From Bacteroides sp. UBA939 (GTDB lineage: Bacteria > Bacteroidota > Bacteroidia > Bacteroidales > Bacteroidaceae): 9,198 bases of DNA. Made by a program: the position numbers and the translations under genes. The stretch lies in the NCBI RefSeq assembly GCF_002293435.1, contig NZ_DBDF01000068.1:48410-57607 (forward strand), given 5' to 3'. Shown here piece after piece: positions 1 to 6,307 of this stretch; the stretch's first letter is position 1; each line of letters starts with the position of its first letter. Below the pieces are notes generated by a model. That model worked only from the letters and a program-made list of their open reading frames with translations, had not been told where the DNA came from and did no database searches.

Positions 1-73
1 ATTATCATTCATCGTATAAACTATTTATGAACATCACAGCTTCTAAGCTTTTGTACCACCTTAATAAACAGTC

Positions 74-107
74 AAAATGTCAGTCTGATATGACTGGCAT
101 TTTTTTT
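74..107 (+). terminator. Hairpin plus T-run upstream of htpG (probable intrinsic terminator of the preceding gene)
   Basis: Bases 77-85 (ATGTCAGTC) pair with 92-100 (GACTGGCAT) around a 6-base loop, with one G-U wobble (80 with 97). The stem can be extended by A-T pairs using 74-76 and 101-103, and a run of eight T covers 100-107. This is the form of a Rho-independent terminator reading rightwards, presumably for a gene lying left of the window. The 3' arm also supplies the -24 element of the candidate promoter described next, so the same bases may have two roles or only one of them. Confidence 0.5.
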
Positions 108-110
108 GCA
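94..110 (+). promoter_or_regulatory. Candidate sigma-54 (-24/-12) promoter of htpG
   Basis: CTGGCAT (94-100) and TTGCA (106-110) match the RpoN consensus YTGGCAC-N5-TTGCW, with exactly ten bases between the invariant GG (96-97) and GC (108-109). Transcription would start near 121, giving a leader of about 43 bases. I found no TAnnTTTG housekeeping -7 motif in the 163 bases before htpG, which makes an alternative promoter more plausible. Against it, the motif overlaps a terminator-like hairpin and its spacer is simply the T-run. No enhancer-binding-protein site can be assigned within the window. Confidence 0.4.
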
Positions 111-163
111 CTTTACTTGCCAAACGATTTAAAATATAAACCTGAAACATAAATAATAATAGT

Positions 164-2209
164 ATGCAAAAAGGAAATATTGGGGTAACTACCGAGAACA
201 TCTTCCCCGTTATCAAAAAGTTCTTGTACAGCGATCATGAAATCTTTCTCCGCGAGTTAATCTCTAATGCCGTAGACGCTACGCAGAAGTTGAAAACATT
301 GGCGTCTATCGGCGAGTTCAAAGGTGAAGTTGGTGATTTAACCGTACATGTGTCTTTAGGAAAAGACACCATAACAGTTTCCGACCGCGGTATCGGTCTG
401 ACTGCCGAAGAAATCGACAAGTATATCAACCAAATCGCCTTCTCAGGAGCTAACGACTTCCTGGAGAAATACAAAGATGATGCAAATGCCATTATCGGCC
501 ATTTCGGTTTAGGTTTCTACTCCGCCTTTATGGTATCCAAGAAAGTGGAAATCATTACGAAATCACATAAAGAAGGTGCCCAGGCAGTGAAATGGAGCTG
601 TGACGGAAGTCCTGAATTCACTATCGAAGACACCGACAAAGTTGATCGTGGTACGGATATCGTGCTTTATATCGACGATGAAAGCAAAGAATTCCTTGAA
701 GAATCGCGTATCTCTTCTCTGTTGAAAAAATATTGTAGCTTCCTCCCCGTTCCCGTAGCCTTCGGAAAGAAGAAAGAATGGAAAGACGGCAAACAAGTAG
801 AAACTGACGAAGATAATATCATCAATGACAGCAATCCGTTGTGGACACTGAAACCCAGCGATTTAAAGGATGAAGACTACAAGAAATTCTATCGTGACCT
901 TTATCCGATGTCCGACGAACCGCTGTTCTGGATTCATCTGAATGTTGATTATCCGTTCCATCTGACCGGTATCCTCTACTTCCCGAAAGTAAAAAGCAAT
1001 ATTGAATTGAACAAGAACAAGATACAACTCTACAGTAATCAGGTTTATGTAACGGACTCTGTAGAAGGCATTGTTCCTGATTTCCTTACGTTATTGCATG
1101 GTGTGCTCGATTCTCCGGATATTCCGCTGAACGTATCCCGTTCCTATCTTCAGAGTGATGCCAACGTGAAGAAAATCTCCACTTACATTACGAAGAAAGT
1201 ATCCGACCGCCTGCAATCCATTTTCAAAAACGACCGCAAACAGTTCGAAGAAAAGTGGAATGACCTGAAAATCTTTATCAACTACGGAATGCTCACTCAG
1301 GAAGATTTCTATGACAGAGCTAAAGATTTTGCCCTTTTCACCGATACCGACGGCAAATATTATACGTTTGATGAGTATCAGAAGCTCATAAAAGGCGACC
1401 AGACCGATAAGGATGGCAGTCTGATTTATCTTTATACTAACCACAAGGATGAACAATTCAGCTATATTGAAGCTGCTAAGAATAAAGGATATAGCGTACT
1501 GCTGATGGATGGCCAACTGGATATTGCCGTAGTAAGCATGCTGGAACAGAAGTTCGAAAAATCACGCTTTACCCGTGTGGACAGCGATATTATTGATAAC
1601 CTGATTGTTAAAGAAGATAAGAAAGGCGAAGCCTTGGAAGCAGGTAAGCAAGAAGCGCTTTCCGCAGTCTTCAAGAGCCAGTTGCCTAAAATGGACAAGG
1701 TTGAATTCAATATCACTACAGAGGCTATGGGAGAAAACGCTTCTCCTGTGATGATTACTCAAAGCGAGTACATGCGCCGTATGAAAGAAATGGCTAATAT
1801 CCAATCCGGTATGAGCTTCTATGGCGAGATGCCCGATATGTTCAACCTGGTACTGAATTCCGATCATAAACTGGTGAAAGAAGTTCTTGCCGACGAAGAA
1901 AAAGAATGTGATTCGGTTCTGGCGCCTATCCAACAGGAAATGACTGACGTTGACAAGCGTCGTAATAAACTGAAAGATAAGCAGAAGGATAAAAAAGATG
2001 AAGAAATTCCTACTGCGGAAAAAGACGAAGTGAACGAACTTGATAAGAAGTGGGATGAACTGAAAGCAAAGAAAAACGAAGTGTTTGCCGGATATGCGGT
2101 TAAGAATAAGGTTGTTCGCCAATTGATAGACCTGGCTTTATTGCAAAATGGAATGCTGAGAGGCGAAGCATTAAATAACTTTGTGAAAAGAAGCATCGAA
2201 TTGATTTAA
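164..2209 (+). CDS. htpG: Molecular chaperone HtpG (bacterial Hsp90)
   Basis: ATP-dependent dimeric chaperone of the cytosol that remodels and stabilises client proteins, often together with DnaK. The N-terminal GHKL ATPase domain shows E31 and N35 in RELISNAVDA, D74 in DRGIG, and the lid glycines GHFGLG at 112-117. The middle domain follows, with the conserved R326 in NVSRSYLQ. The C-terminal dimerisation helices are the last ~34 residues. At 681 aa it is longer than the 624-aa E. coli protein; most of the excess is a Lys/Glu-rich segment at about residues 581-647 just before the final helices. The ATG at 164 is chosen because MQKGNIGVTTENIFP aligns with the family start; its leader is AT-rich without a Shine-Dalgarno. 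It is a single-gene unit closed by a strong terminator. Confidence 0.98.
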   Translation: MQKGNIGVTTENIFPVIKKFLYSDHEIFLRELISNAVDATQKLKTLASIGEFKGEVGDLTVHVSLGKDTITVSDRGIGLTAEEIDKYINQIAFSGANDFLEKYKDDANAIIGHFGLGFYSAFMVSKKVEIITKSHKEGAQAVKWSCDGSPEFTIEDTDKVDRGTDIVLYIDDESKEFLEESRISSLLKKYCSFLPVPVAFGKKKEWKDGKQVETDEDNIINDSNPLWTLKPSDLKDEDYKKFYRDLYPMSDEPLFWIHLNVDYPFHLTGILYFPKVKSNIELNKNKIQLYSNQVYVTDSVEGIVPDFLTLLHGVLDSPDIPLNVSRSYLQSDANVKKISTYITKKVSDRLQSIFKNDRKQFEEKWNDLKIFINYGMLTQEDFYDRAKDFALFTDTDGKYYTFDEYQKLIKGDQTDKDGSLIYLYTNHKDEQFSYIEAAKNKGYSVLLMDGQLDIAVVSMLEQKFEKSRFTRVDSDIIDNLIVKEDKKGEALEAGKQEALSAVFKSQLPKMDKVEFNITTEAMGENASPVMITQSEYMRRMKEMANIQSGMSFYGEMPDMFNLVLNSDHKLVKEVLADEEKECDSVLAPIQQEMTDVDKRRNKLKDKQKDKKDEEIPTAEKDEVNELDKKWDELKAKKNEVFAGYAVKNKVVRQLIDLALLQNGMLRGEALNNFVKRSIELI

Positions 2210-2240
2210 AAACGCCTTTTTATTCACCACCTATACCATC

Positions 2241-2278
2241 AAGAGGCTGTGTCAATAGTAAAACACAGCCTCTTTTTT
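2241..2278 (+). terminator. Intrinsic terminator of htpG
   Basis: A perfect 12-bp stem (2241-2252 with 2263-2274), a 10-base loop and a run of T ending at 2278 lie 31 bases after the htpG stop. The left arm AAGAGGCTGTGT recurs downstream of trmD at 9091-9102. Confidence 0.9.
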
Positions 2279-2342
2279 CATATTATTTGCATAGCTATAC
2301 TCGTTTTTTTCGTTGGATACGCTCAAATTCGAAACAATTGTA

Positions 2343-2350
2343 TATATTTG
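2343..2350 (+). promoter_or_regulatory. Candidate -7 element of the patatin-gene promoter
   Basis: TATATTTG fits the Bacteroides housekeeping -7 consensus TAnnTTTG. No good TTTG is found 19-21 bases upstream, so the -33 element is weak or absent. A start near 2357 would lie upstream of both possible ATG codons of the following gene. Confidence 0.45.
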
Positions 2351-2412
2351 AACCTTAAATATAAACGATAGTACTTAATTATATCATGTTTTTGGACTCT
2401 AACCTTTGGAGT

Positions 2413-4710
2413 ATGAAAAGAATTCTTCTGATTTTGTCATTTTGTTTCCTGCTGTTACCCATGCTGCAAGCCCAGAAAGTAGGGCTTGTCCTGAGTGGTG
2501 GAGGTGCCAAAGGAATGACGCATATCGGCATCATCCGAGCCTTGGAAGAGAATAATATTCCTATAGATTATATCACCGGTACATCTATGGGGGCTATTAT
2601 CGGTTCGCTTTATGCTATGGGATATTCTGCTGATGATATGGAAGCCTTGTTGCGTTCGGAAGATTTCAAACGTTGGTATTCCGGAAAAGTGGAATCTGAA
2701 TATGCTTATTACTTCAAGCAGAATCTTCCTACACCGGAATTTTTCAATATCCGTTTTTCTTTTAAGGACTCTTTGAGTATTAAGCCACAGATATTACCCA
2801 CCAGTGTGGTCAATCCCATTCAGATGAATCTGGTATTTGTAGAACTGTTTGCCCGCGCTACAGCCGCATGTGATGGTGACTTTGACAAACTGTTTGTCCC
2901 TTTCAGGTGCATAGCTTCCGATGTATATAATAAGAGGGAAATTGTTTTAAGGAAAGGCGATTTGGGTGATGCGGTACGCGCTTCGATGAGTTTCCCGTTT
3001 GTTTTTAAACCGATTGAAATAGATAGTGTACTGGCTTATGACGGAGGAATTTATAATAACTTCCCAACCGATGTGATGCGAAATGATTTCCATCCGGAGA
3101 TTATCATCGGTAGTGTTGTTGCAGCCAATCCTTCCAAGCCTGACAAGAACAATCTTATGAGCCAGATTGAGAACATGGTAATGCAAAGGACGGATTACTC
3201 CATACCGGATTCTGCCGGAATTGTCATGACTTTCAAATATGACGACGTGAATTTGCTTGATTTTAACCGGCTTCAGGAACTTCATGACATAGGCTACAAC
3301 CAGACTATCAGCATGATGGACTCCATAAAAGGCCGAATCCACCGTAGGGTGAATGCCGACAATGTACGTTTACGCCGTTTGATATACCGTAGTAGTTTGC
3401 CGCAACTTTATTTTCGGAATATCTACATTGAGGGTGCTAATCCACAGCAACAAGCCTATATCAGGAATGAATTTCGTGATGAAGAGGGCGAATCATTCAC
3501 TTATGAAGATTTAAAAAGAGGATATTTCCGGTTGCTGGCGGACAACATGATTTCTGAAATTATGCCGCATGCCGTATTCAATAAGGAAGTAGGTATGTAC
3601 GATTTGTATCTGAAAGTAAAGATGGAGGATAACTTTTCTATCCGTATAGGTGGCAATGTGTCTACGACAAGTTCCAATCAGATATATATAGGATTGGGAT
3701 ATCAAAACCTGAATTATTATTCCAAAGAACTCATGTTTGACAGTCAACTGGGTAAGATTTATAATAATGTCCAGCTTATGGGGCGTATAGATTTACCCAC
3801 ACATATTCCAACTTCTTACCGTTTCATCGCTTCTATCAGTACTTTTGATTATTATAGAAAAGACAAGTTGTTCTCCAAAAACGATAATCCTTCCTTTAAC
3901 TCTAAGGACGAACGTTTTCTGAAATTGATTATCGCATTACCCTTTTTGGCGAATAAGCGGGCAGAATTTGGATTTGGCATAGGAAAGCTGGAAGATAATT
4001 ATTTTCAGTCTAATGTGATAAACTTTGAAGAAGACCGTTCGGACAAAAGTATTTATAAACTTGTGGGAGGTTCTATCGGTTTCTATGGGAATACATTGAA
4101 TGCACGCCAATATGCAACTAAAGGGTATGATGAAAGATTGATAGCCCAAATCTATACGGGGAAAGAACGTTATAAACCCGGAAATCCTGTTGCACAGGCT
4201 ACTACGCAAGGACGTGGCCAATCATGGTTGCAGATATCTTATATGAAAGAAGCATACCATCGTATGGCTAATAAATTTGTACTTGGGTGGATGGCCGAAG
4301 CATTGTATTCATCGAAGAATTTTTCGGGGAACTATACAGCAACTATGATGCAAGCAGGAGAGTTTTCACCAACTCCTCATAGTAAACTGATGTATAATGA
4401 AGCATTTCGTGCCAATCAATTTATAGCTACCGGCATCAAACCTATTTTTATACTTAGTGATATGTTTCATGTACGGGGAGAATTCTTTGGCTTTATGCCA
4501 ATCTTTCCGATACAAAAGGGTGCGCAGAACAAGGCGTTTTATGGAAAAGCATTTTCCGAAGTCAGATATATGGGAGAAATGTCAATTATATGTCAATTAC
4601 CGTTTGGCGCCATCTCTGCGTATGTAAATCATTATAGCCTGCCGAAGAGAGAGTGGAATGTGGGGTTGAGCATCGGCTGGCAACTGTTTAATTACCGTTT
4701 TATTGAGTAG
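2413..4710 (+). CDS. Patatin-like phospholipase with POTRA domain and outer-membrane beta-barrel (type Vd secretion architecture)
   Basis: Predicted outer-membrane lipid acyl hydrolase. In the 765-aa form, residues 1-20 are a Sec signal peptide (MKRILLILSFCFLLLPMLQA, cleavage likely after A20). The patatin domain follows directly (about 22-225), with the oxyanion loop GGGAKG (29-34), nucleophile S58 in GTSMG and catalytic D210 in DGG: a complete Ser-Asp dyad. Residues about 331-405 look like one POTRA domain. The rest (about 408-765) is rich in alternating aromatic/polar strands, as in an Omp85-like barrel. This order is that of PlpD/FplA-type Vd proteins; whether the hydrolase is exposed or periplasmic cannot be read from the sequence. 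An in-frame ATG at 2386 would add nine residues (MFLDSNLWS) and spoil the signal peptide, so 2413 is preferred. No clear terminator follows. Substrate unknown. Confidence 0.9.
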   Translation: MKRILLILSFCFLLLPMLQAQKVGLVLSGGGAKGMTHIGIIRALEENNIPIDYITGTSMGAIIGSLYAMGYSADDMEALLRSEDFKRWYSGKVESEYAYYFKQNLPTPEFFNIRFSFKDSLSIKPQILPTSVVNPIQMNLVFVELFARATAACDGDFDKLFVPFRCIASDVYNKREIVLRKGDLGDAVRASMSFPFVFKPIEIDSVLAYDGGIYNNFPTDVMRNDFHPEIIIGSVVAANPSKPDKNNLMSQIENMVMQRTDYSIPDSAGIVMTFKYDDVNLLDFNRLQELHDIGYNQTISMMDSIKGRIHRRVNADNVRLRRLIYRSSLPQLYFRNIYIEGANPQQQAYIRNEFRDEEGESFTYEDLKRGYFRLLADNMISEIMPHAVFNKEVGMYDLYLKVKMEDNFSIRIGGNVSTTSSNQIYIGLGYQNLNYYSKELMFDSQLGKIYNNVQLMGRIDLPTHIPTSYRFIASISTFDYYRKDKLFSKNDNPSFNSKDERFLKLIIALPFLANKRAEFGFGIGKLEDNYFQSNVINFEEDRSDKSIYKLVGGSIGFYGNTLNARQYATKGYDERLIAQIYTGKERYKPGNPVAQATTQGRGQSWLQISYMKEAYHRMANKFVLGWMAEALYSSKNFSGNYTATMMQAGEFSPTPHSKLMYNEAFRANQFIATGIKPIFILSDMFHVRGEFFGFMPIFPIQKGAQNKAFYGKAFSEVRYMGEMSIICQLPFGAISAYVNHYSLPKREWNVGLSIGWQLFNYRFIE

Positions 4711-4768
4711 TTCTCTTGTTGCGTCGAGTAATTCTCTTTTAAAATCTCCTTAAAAAGTTTGCGCTTCG

Positions 4769-4799
4769 TTTGTTAGTTCGGAAAAAGTCCGTATCTTTG
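4769..4799 (+). promoter_or_regulatory. Housekeeping promoter of the tRNA-Arg pair
   Basis: TTTG at 4769-4772 and TATCTTTG at 4792-4799 are separated by 19 bases, matching the Bacteroides -33/-7 promoter form TTTG-N19-21-TAnnTTTG. It is the best promoter in the window. Transcription would begin a few bases downstream, about 10 bases before the first tRNA. Confidence 0.85.
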
Positions 4800-4816
4800 C
4801 ACCCGTTAAATAAAAA

Positions 4817-4890
4817 GGCCGCGTAGCTCAACTGAATAGAGTAGCTGACTACGGATCAGCCGGTTACAGGTTTGAATCCTGTCGCGGTCA
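4817..4890 (+). tRNA. tRNA-Arg, anticodon ACG (copy 1)
   Basis: A full 74-base cloverleaf. The acceptor stem is GGCCGCG with CGCGGTC, with a G2-U71 wobble and discriminator A. The D arm is GCTC/GAGT, the anticodon stem GCTGA/TCAGC has loop CTACGGA (anticodon 4851-4853), and the T stem is ACAGG/CCTGT. It reads CGU and, if A34 is converted to inosine, CGC and CGA. CCA is not encoded. The D loop has G18-A19 instead of G18-G19 and the T loop has U56 instead of C56. A20, an arginine identity base in E. coli, is kept. Confidence 0.97.
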
Positions 4891-4907
4891 CTCTTTTTGA
4901 TTAACAA

Positions 4908-4981
4908 GGTCGCGTAGCTCAACTGAATAGAGTAGCTGACTACGGATCAGCCGGTTACAGGTTTGAATCCTGTCGCGATCA
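4908..4981 (+). tRNA. tRNA-Arg, anticodon ACG (copy 2)
   Basis: A second 74-base copy exactly 91 bases downstream, separated by a 17-base spacer and probably cotranscribed with copy 1. It differs at only two positions: C3 becomes U and G70 becomes A. These pair with each other, so the acceptor stem stays intact (C3-G70 to U3-A70). The anticodon ACG is at 4942-4944. It shares the A19/U56 elbow change with copy 1. The preserved pairing suggests that both copies are functional. Confidence 0.97.
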
Positions 4982-4984
4982 CGG

Positions 4985-5015
4985 AAGGCTCTGCAAGGTT
5001 TTGCAGAGCCTTTTT
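4985..5015 (+). terminator. Intrinsic terminator of the tRNA-Arg unit
   Basis: A perfect 12-bp stem, AAGGCTCTGCAA (4985-4996) with 5001-5012, has a 4-base loop GGTT and a T-run, and begins four bases after the second tRNA. Confidence 0.93.
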
Positions 5016-5187
5016 GTATAAGGAGAACACAACTTTTTCTCCTTCCGGAAGAATCTGATCATTGTCTGATAGTATTTGATTAATTACGGGTCAGCGGATT
5101 ATTACTATGTAGTAGTTTAGACGCTATATGTAGTAAATTCAAATAGTATTTGAATTTTCACTAAACATCCTACGAAGCAATATAATT
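5016..5187. other. Unassigned intergenic segment with small inverted and direct repeats
   Basis: No convincing gene lies between the tRNA terminator and the iteron array. The segment holds an 8-bp inverted repeat (5020-5027 with 5037-5044) and the palindrome CTTCCGGAAG (5042-5051). TATGTAGTA occurs twice, 21 bases apart (5106-5114, 5127-5135). A perfect 10-bp inverted repeat (5135-5144 with 5148-5157) is extended by TAGT (5131-5134) and ACTA (5160-5163). There is a weak resemblance to the tRNA-Arg anticodon region at 5085-5101. No TAnnTTTG promoter motif was seen. Role unknown. Confidence 0.5.
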
Positions 5188-5290
5188 CATCCCACGAGAC
5201 GAAAAAAATCATCCCACGAGACGAAAAAATCCGTCTCACGAGGCAAAAAAAATCGTCCCATGAGACGAATATTTTTATCTCATGGGACGA
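5188..5290. repeat. Five-unit array of near-palindromic 15-base iterons separated by A/T tracts
   Basis: The units lie at 5188-5202, 5210-5224, 5232-5246, 5254-5268 and 5276-5290, with a period of about 22 bases. The first two cores are identical (CATCCCACGAGACGA), the fourth is CGTCCCATGAGACGA, the third is diverged (about 11 of 15 matches to the first), and the fifth is best read in the opposite orientation. Each core is itself close to a palindrome (CGTCTC/GAGACG). On the minus strand, units 4, 3 and 2 are each followed by a run of six to eight T. The array lies directly beyond the dapA stop codon. Confidence 0.85.
5245..5290 (-). terminator. Intrinsic terminator of dapA
   Basis: Read on the minus strand, 5290-5278 and 5265-5253 form a perfect 13-bp stem (TCGTCCCATGAGA with its complement) around a 12-base loop. 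Eight T follow (5252-5245). It starts 20 bases after the dapA stop and is built from the last two iterons of the array. Confidence 0.85.
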
Positions 5291-5310
5291 ATATATGAAG
5301 TTTTACTGTT

Positions 5311-6204
5311 TCAGCACTTGATATTAAGCTCATTCAGAATCTTCCGCATGGCTTCAAAAGTCGTAATACGGGTTGGAACCAACGGAAGGCGAAGTTTATT
5401 CTCAATCATTCCCATTACATTCAATATCGCTTTTACACCAGCCGGATTACCGTCTACGAAAAGAAGTTTGAATAGCTCGGCAAACTTGTGATGAATTGTG
5501 AGCGCATTAGCATAATCTCCCTGAAGCGCCAGGCGCACCATGCGGCTAAATTCGCGTGGAAAAGCATTACCTATAACTGATATAATGCCAACAGCCCCCA
5601 AGGTAATCAAAGGAAACGTAATTCCATCATCACCCGAAATGACGTCGAAATTAGCGGGTTTATTCTTAATAATGTCATCCATCTGGGTGATATCACCGGA
5701 GGCTTCTTTGATAGCAATTATATTTTTGAAGTCACAGGCTATACGCAAAGTGGTTTCAGCTTTCATGTTTACCCCGGTACGTCCCGGAACATTATATAAT
5801 ACAATTGGAAGTTCCGTAGCTTCGGCAATAGCTTTATAATGTTGATAAATTCCTTCTTGAGATGGCTTATTATAGTACGGAACAACCGACAAGATGGCAT
5901 CTACTCCGGTAAAATCGTCGTTTTTAAGAGTATCTACAATAGCACGGGTATTATTTCCTCCAACGCCGAGTAAAATAGGTATTTTACCATTTACACGTTC
6001 GATGACCATATTTTTGATTTTCTTTTTTTCATCTTCCATAAGCGTGGGAGTCTCCGCAGTGGTTCCCAACACACATAAGAAATCGGTATTGTTTTGAAGT
6101 TGATAATCCACCAAACGCATCAATGCATCATAATCAACGCTTTCATCCTCTTTAAATGGAGTAATCAGCGCTACCCCCATTCCTTTCAATTTAGTTTGTA
6201 TCAT
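5311..6204 (-). CDS. dapA: 4-hydroxy-tetrahydrodipicolinate synthase (DapA)
   Basis: Condenses pyruvate with aspartate semialdehyde in the first committed step to diaminopimelate (peptidoglycan) and lysine; cytosolic class I aldolase-fold enzyme, usually a tetramer. At 297 aa it has the usual length and a single TIM-barrel domain. The Schiff-base lysine is K166 in IAIKEASGD. The proton-relay residues are T48/T49 in LGTTAETPTL, Y111 in PYYNKPSQEG and Y137 in LYNVPGRTG, and R142 for semialdehyde binding follows. The GTTGE motif of many homologues reads GTTAE here, probably a lineage variant. NanA-type homologues share the fold, but the complete T-T-Y-Y-R set favours DapA. The predicted leader is only about 30 bases, too short for a lysine riboswitch. 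ligA lies 103 bases upstream on the same strand, but dapA has its own promoter candidate. Confidence 0.95.
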   Translation of the reverse strand: MIQTKLKGMGVALITPFKEDESVDYDALMRLVDYQLQNNTDFLCVLGTTAETPTLMEDEKKKIKNMVIERVNGKIPILLGVGGNNTRAIVDTLKNDDFTGVDAILSVVPYYNKPSQEGIYQHYKAIAEATELPIVLYNVPGRTGVNMKAETTLRIACDFKNIIAIKEASGDITQMDDIIKNKPANFDVISGDDGITFPLITLGAVGIISVIGNAFPREFSRMVRLALQGDYANALTIHHKFAELFKLLFVDGNPAGVKAILNVMGMIENKLRLPLVPTRITTFEAMRKILNELNIKC

Positions 6205-6239
6205 GAGTGAAATTTAATAATCTCTAATTAACTGACTCG

Positions 6240-6273
6240 CAAAAGTACGAATATTTTCGATTTCTATAGCAAA
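6240..6273 (-). promoter_or_regulatory. Promoter of dapA
   Basis: On the minus strand TACTTTTG (6247-6240) is a perfect TAnnTTTG -7 element. TTTG at 6273-6270 lies 22 bases upstream, one more than the usual 19-21. The start would be near 6233, about 29 bases before the ATG. Confidence 0.65.
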
Positions 6274-6307
6274 TATAATATAGAAAAAAGATTTCCCTGG
6301 AAAAATG

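Noticed and set aside
2386..2412. Start of the patatin gene at 2386
   Set aside because: It puts nine non-signal residues before a perfect signal peptide that begins at 2413.
4705..4738. Direct repeat GAGTARTTCTCTT (4705-4717, 4726-4738) at the patatin stop codon
   Set aside because: Two copies 21 bases apart with no pairing or motif; probably a small local duplication of low significance, and it does not form a terminator.
5188..5290. CRISPR-like short repeat array
   Set aside because: The cores are near-palindromic and are separated by homopolymeric A/T tracts of about 6-9 bases, not by unique spacers; the units diverge and one is inverted; no cas genes are nearby.
6205..6239. Lysine riboswitch before dapA
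   Set aside because: The predicted leader is about 29 bases and the whole intergenic space is 103 bases, too small for the lysine aptamer, and no matching structure is seen.
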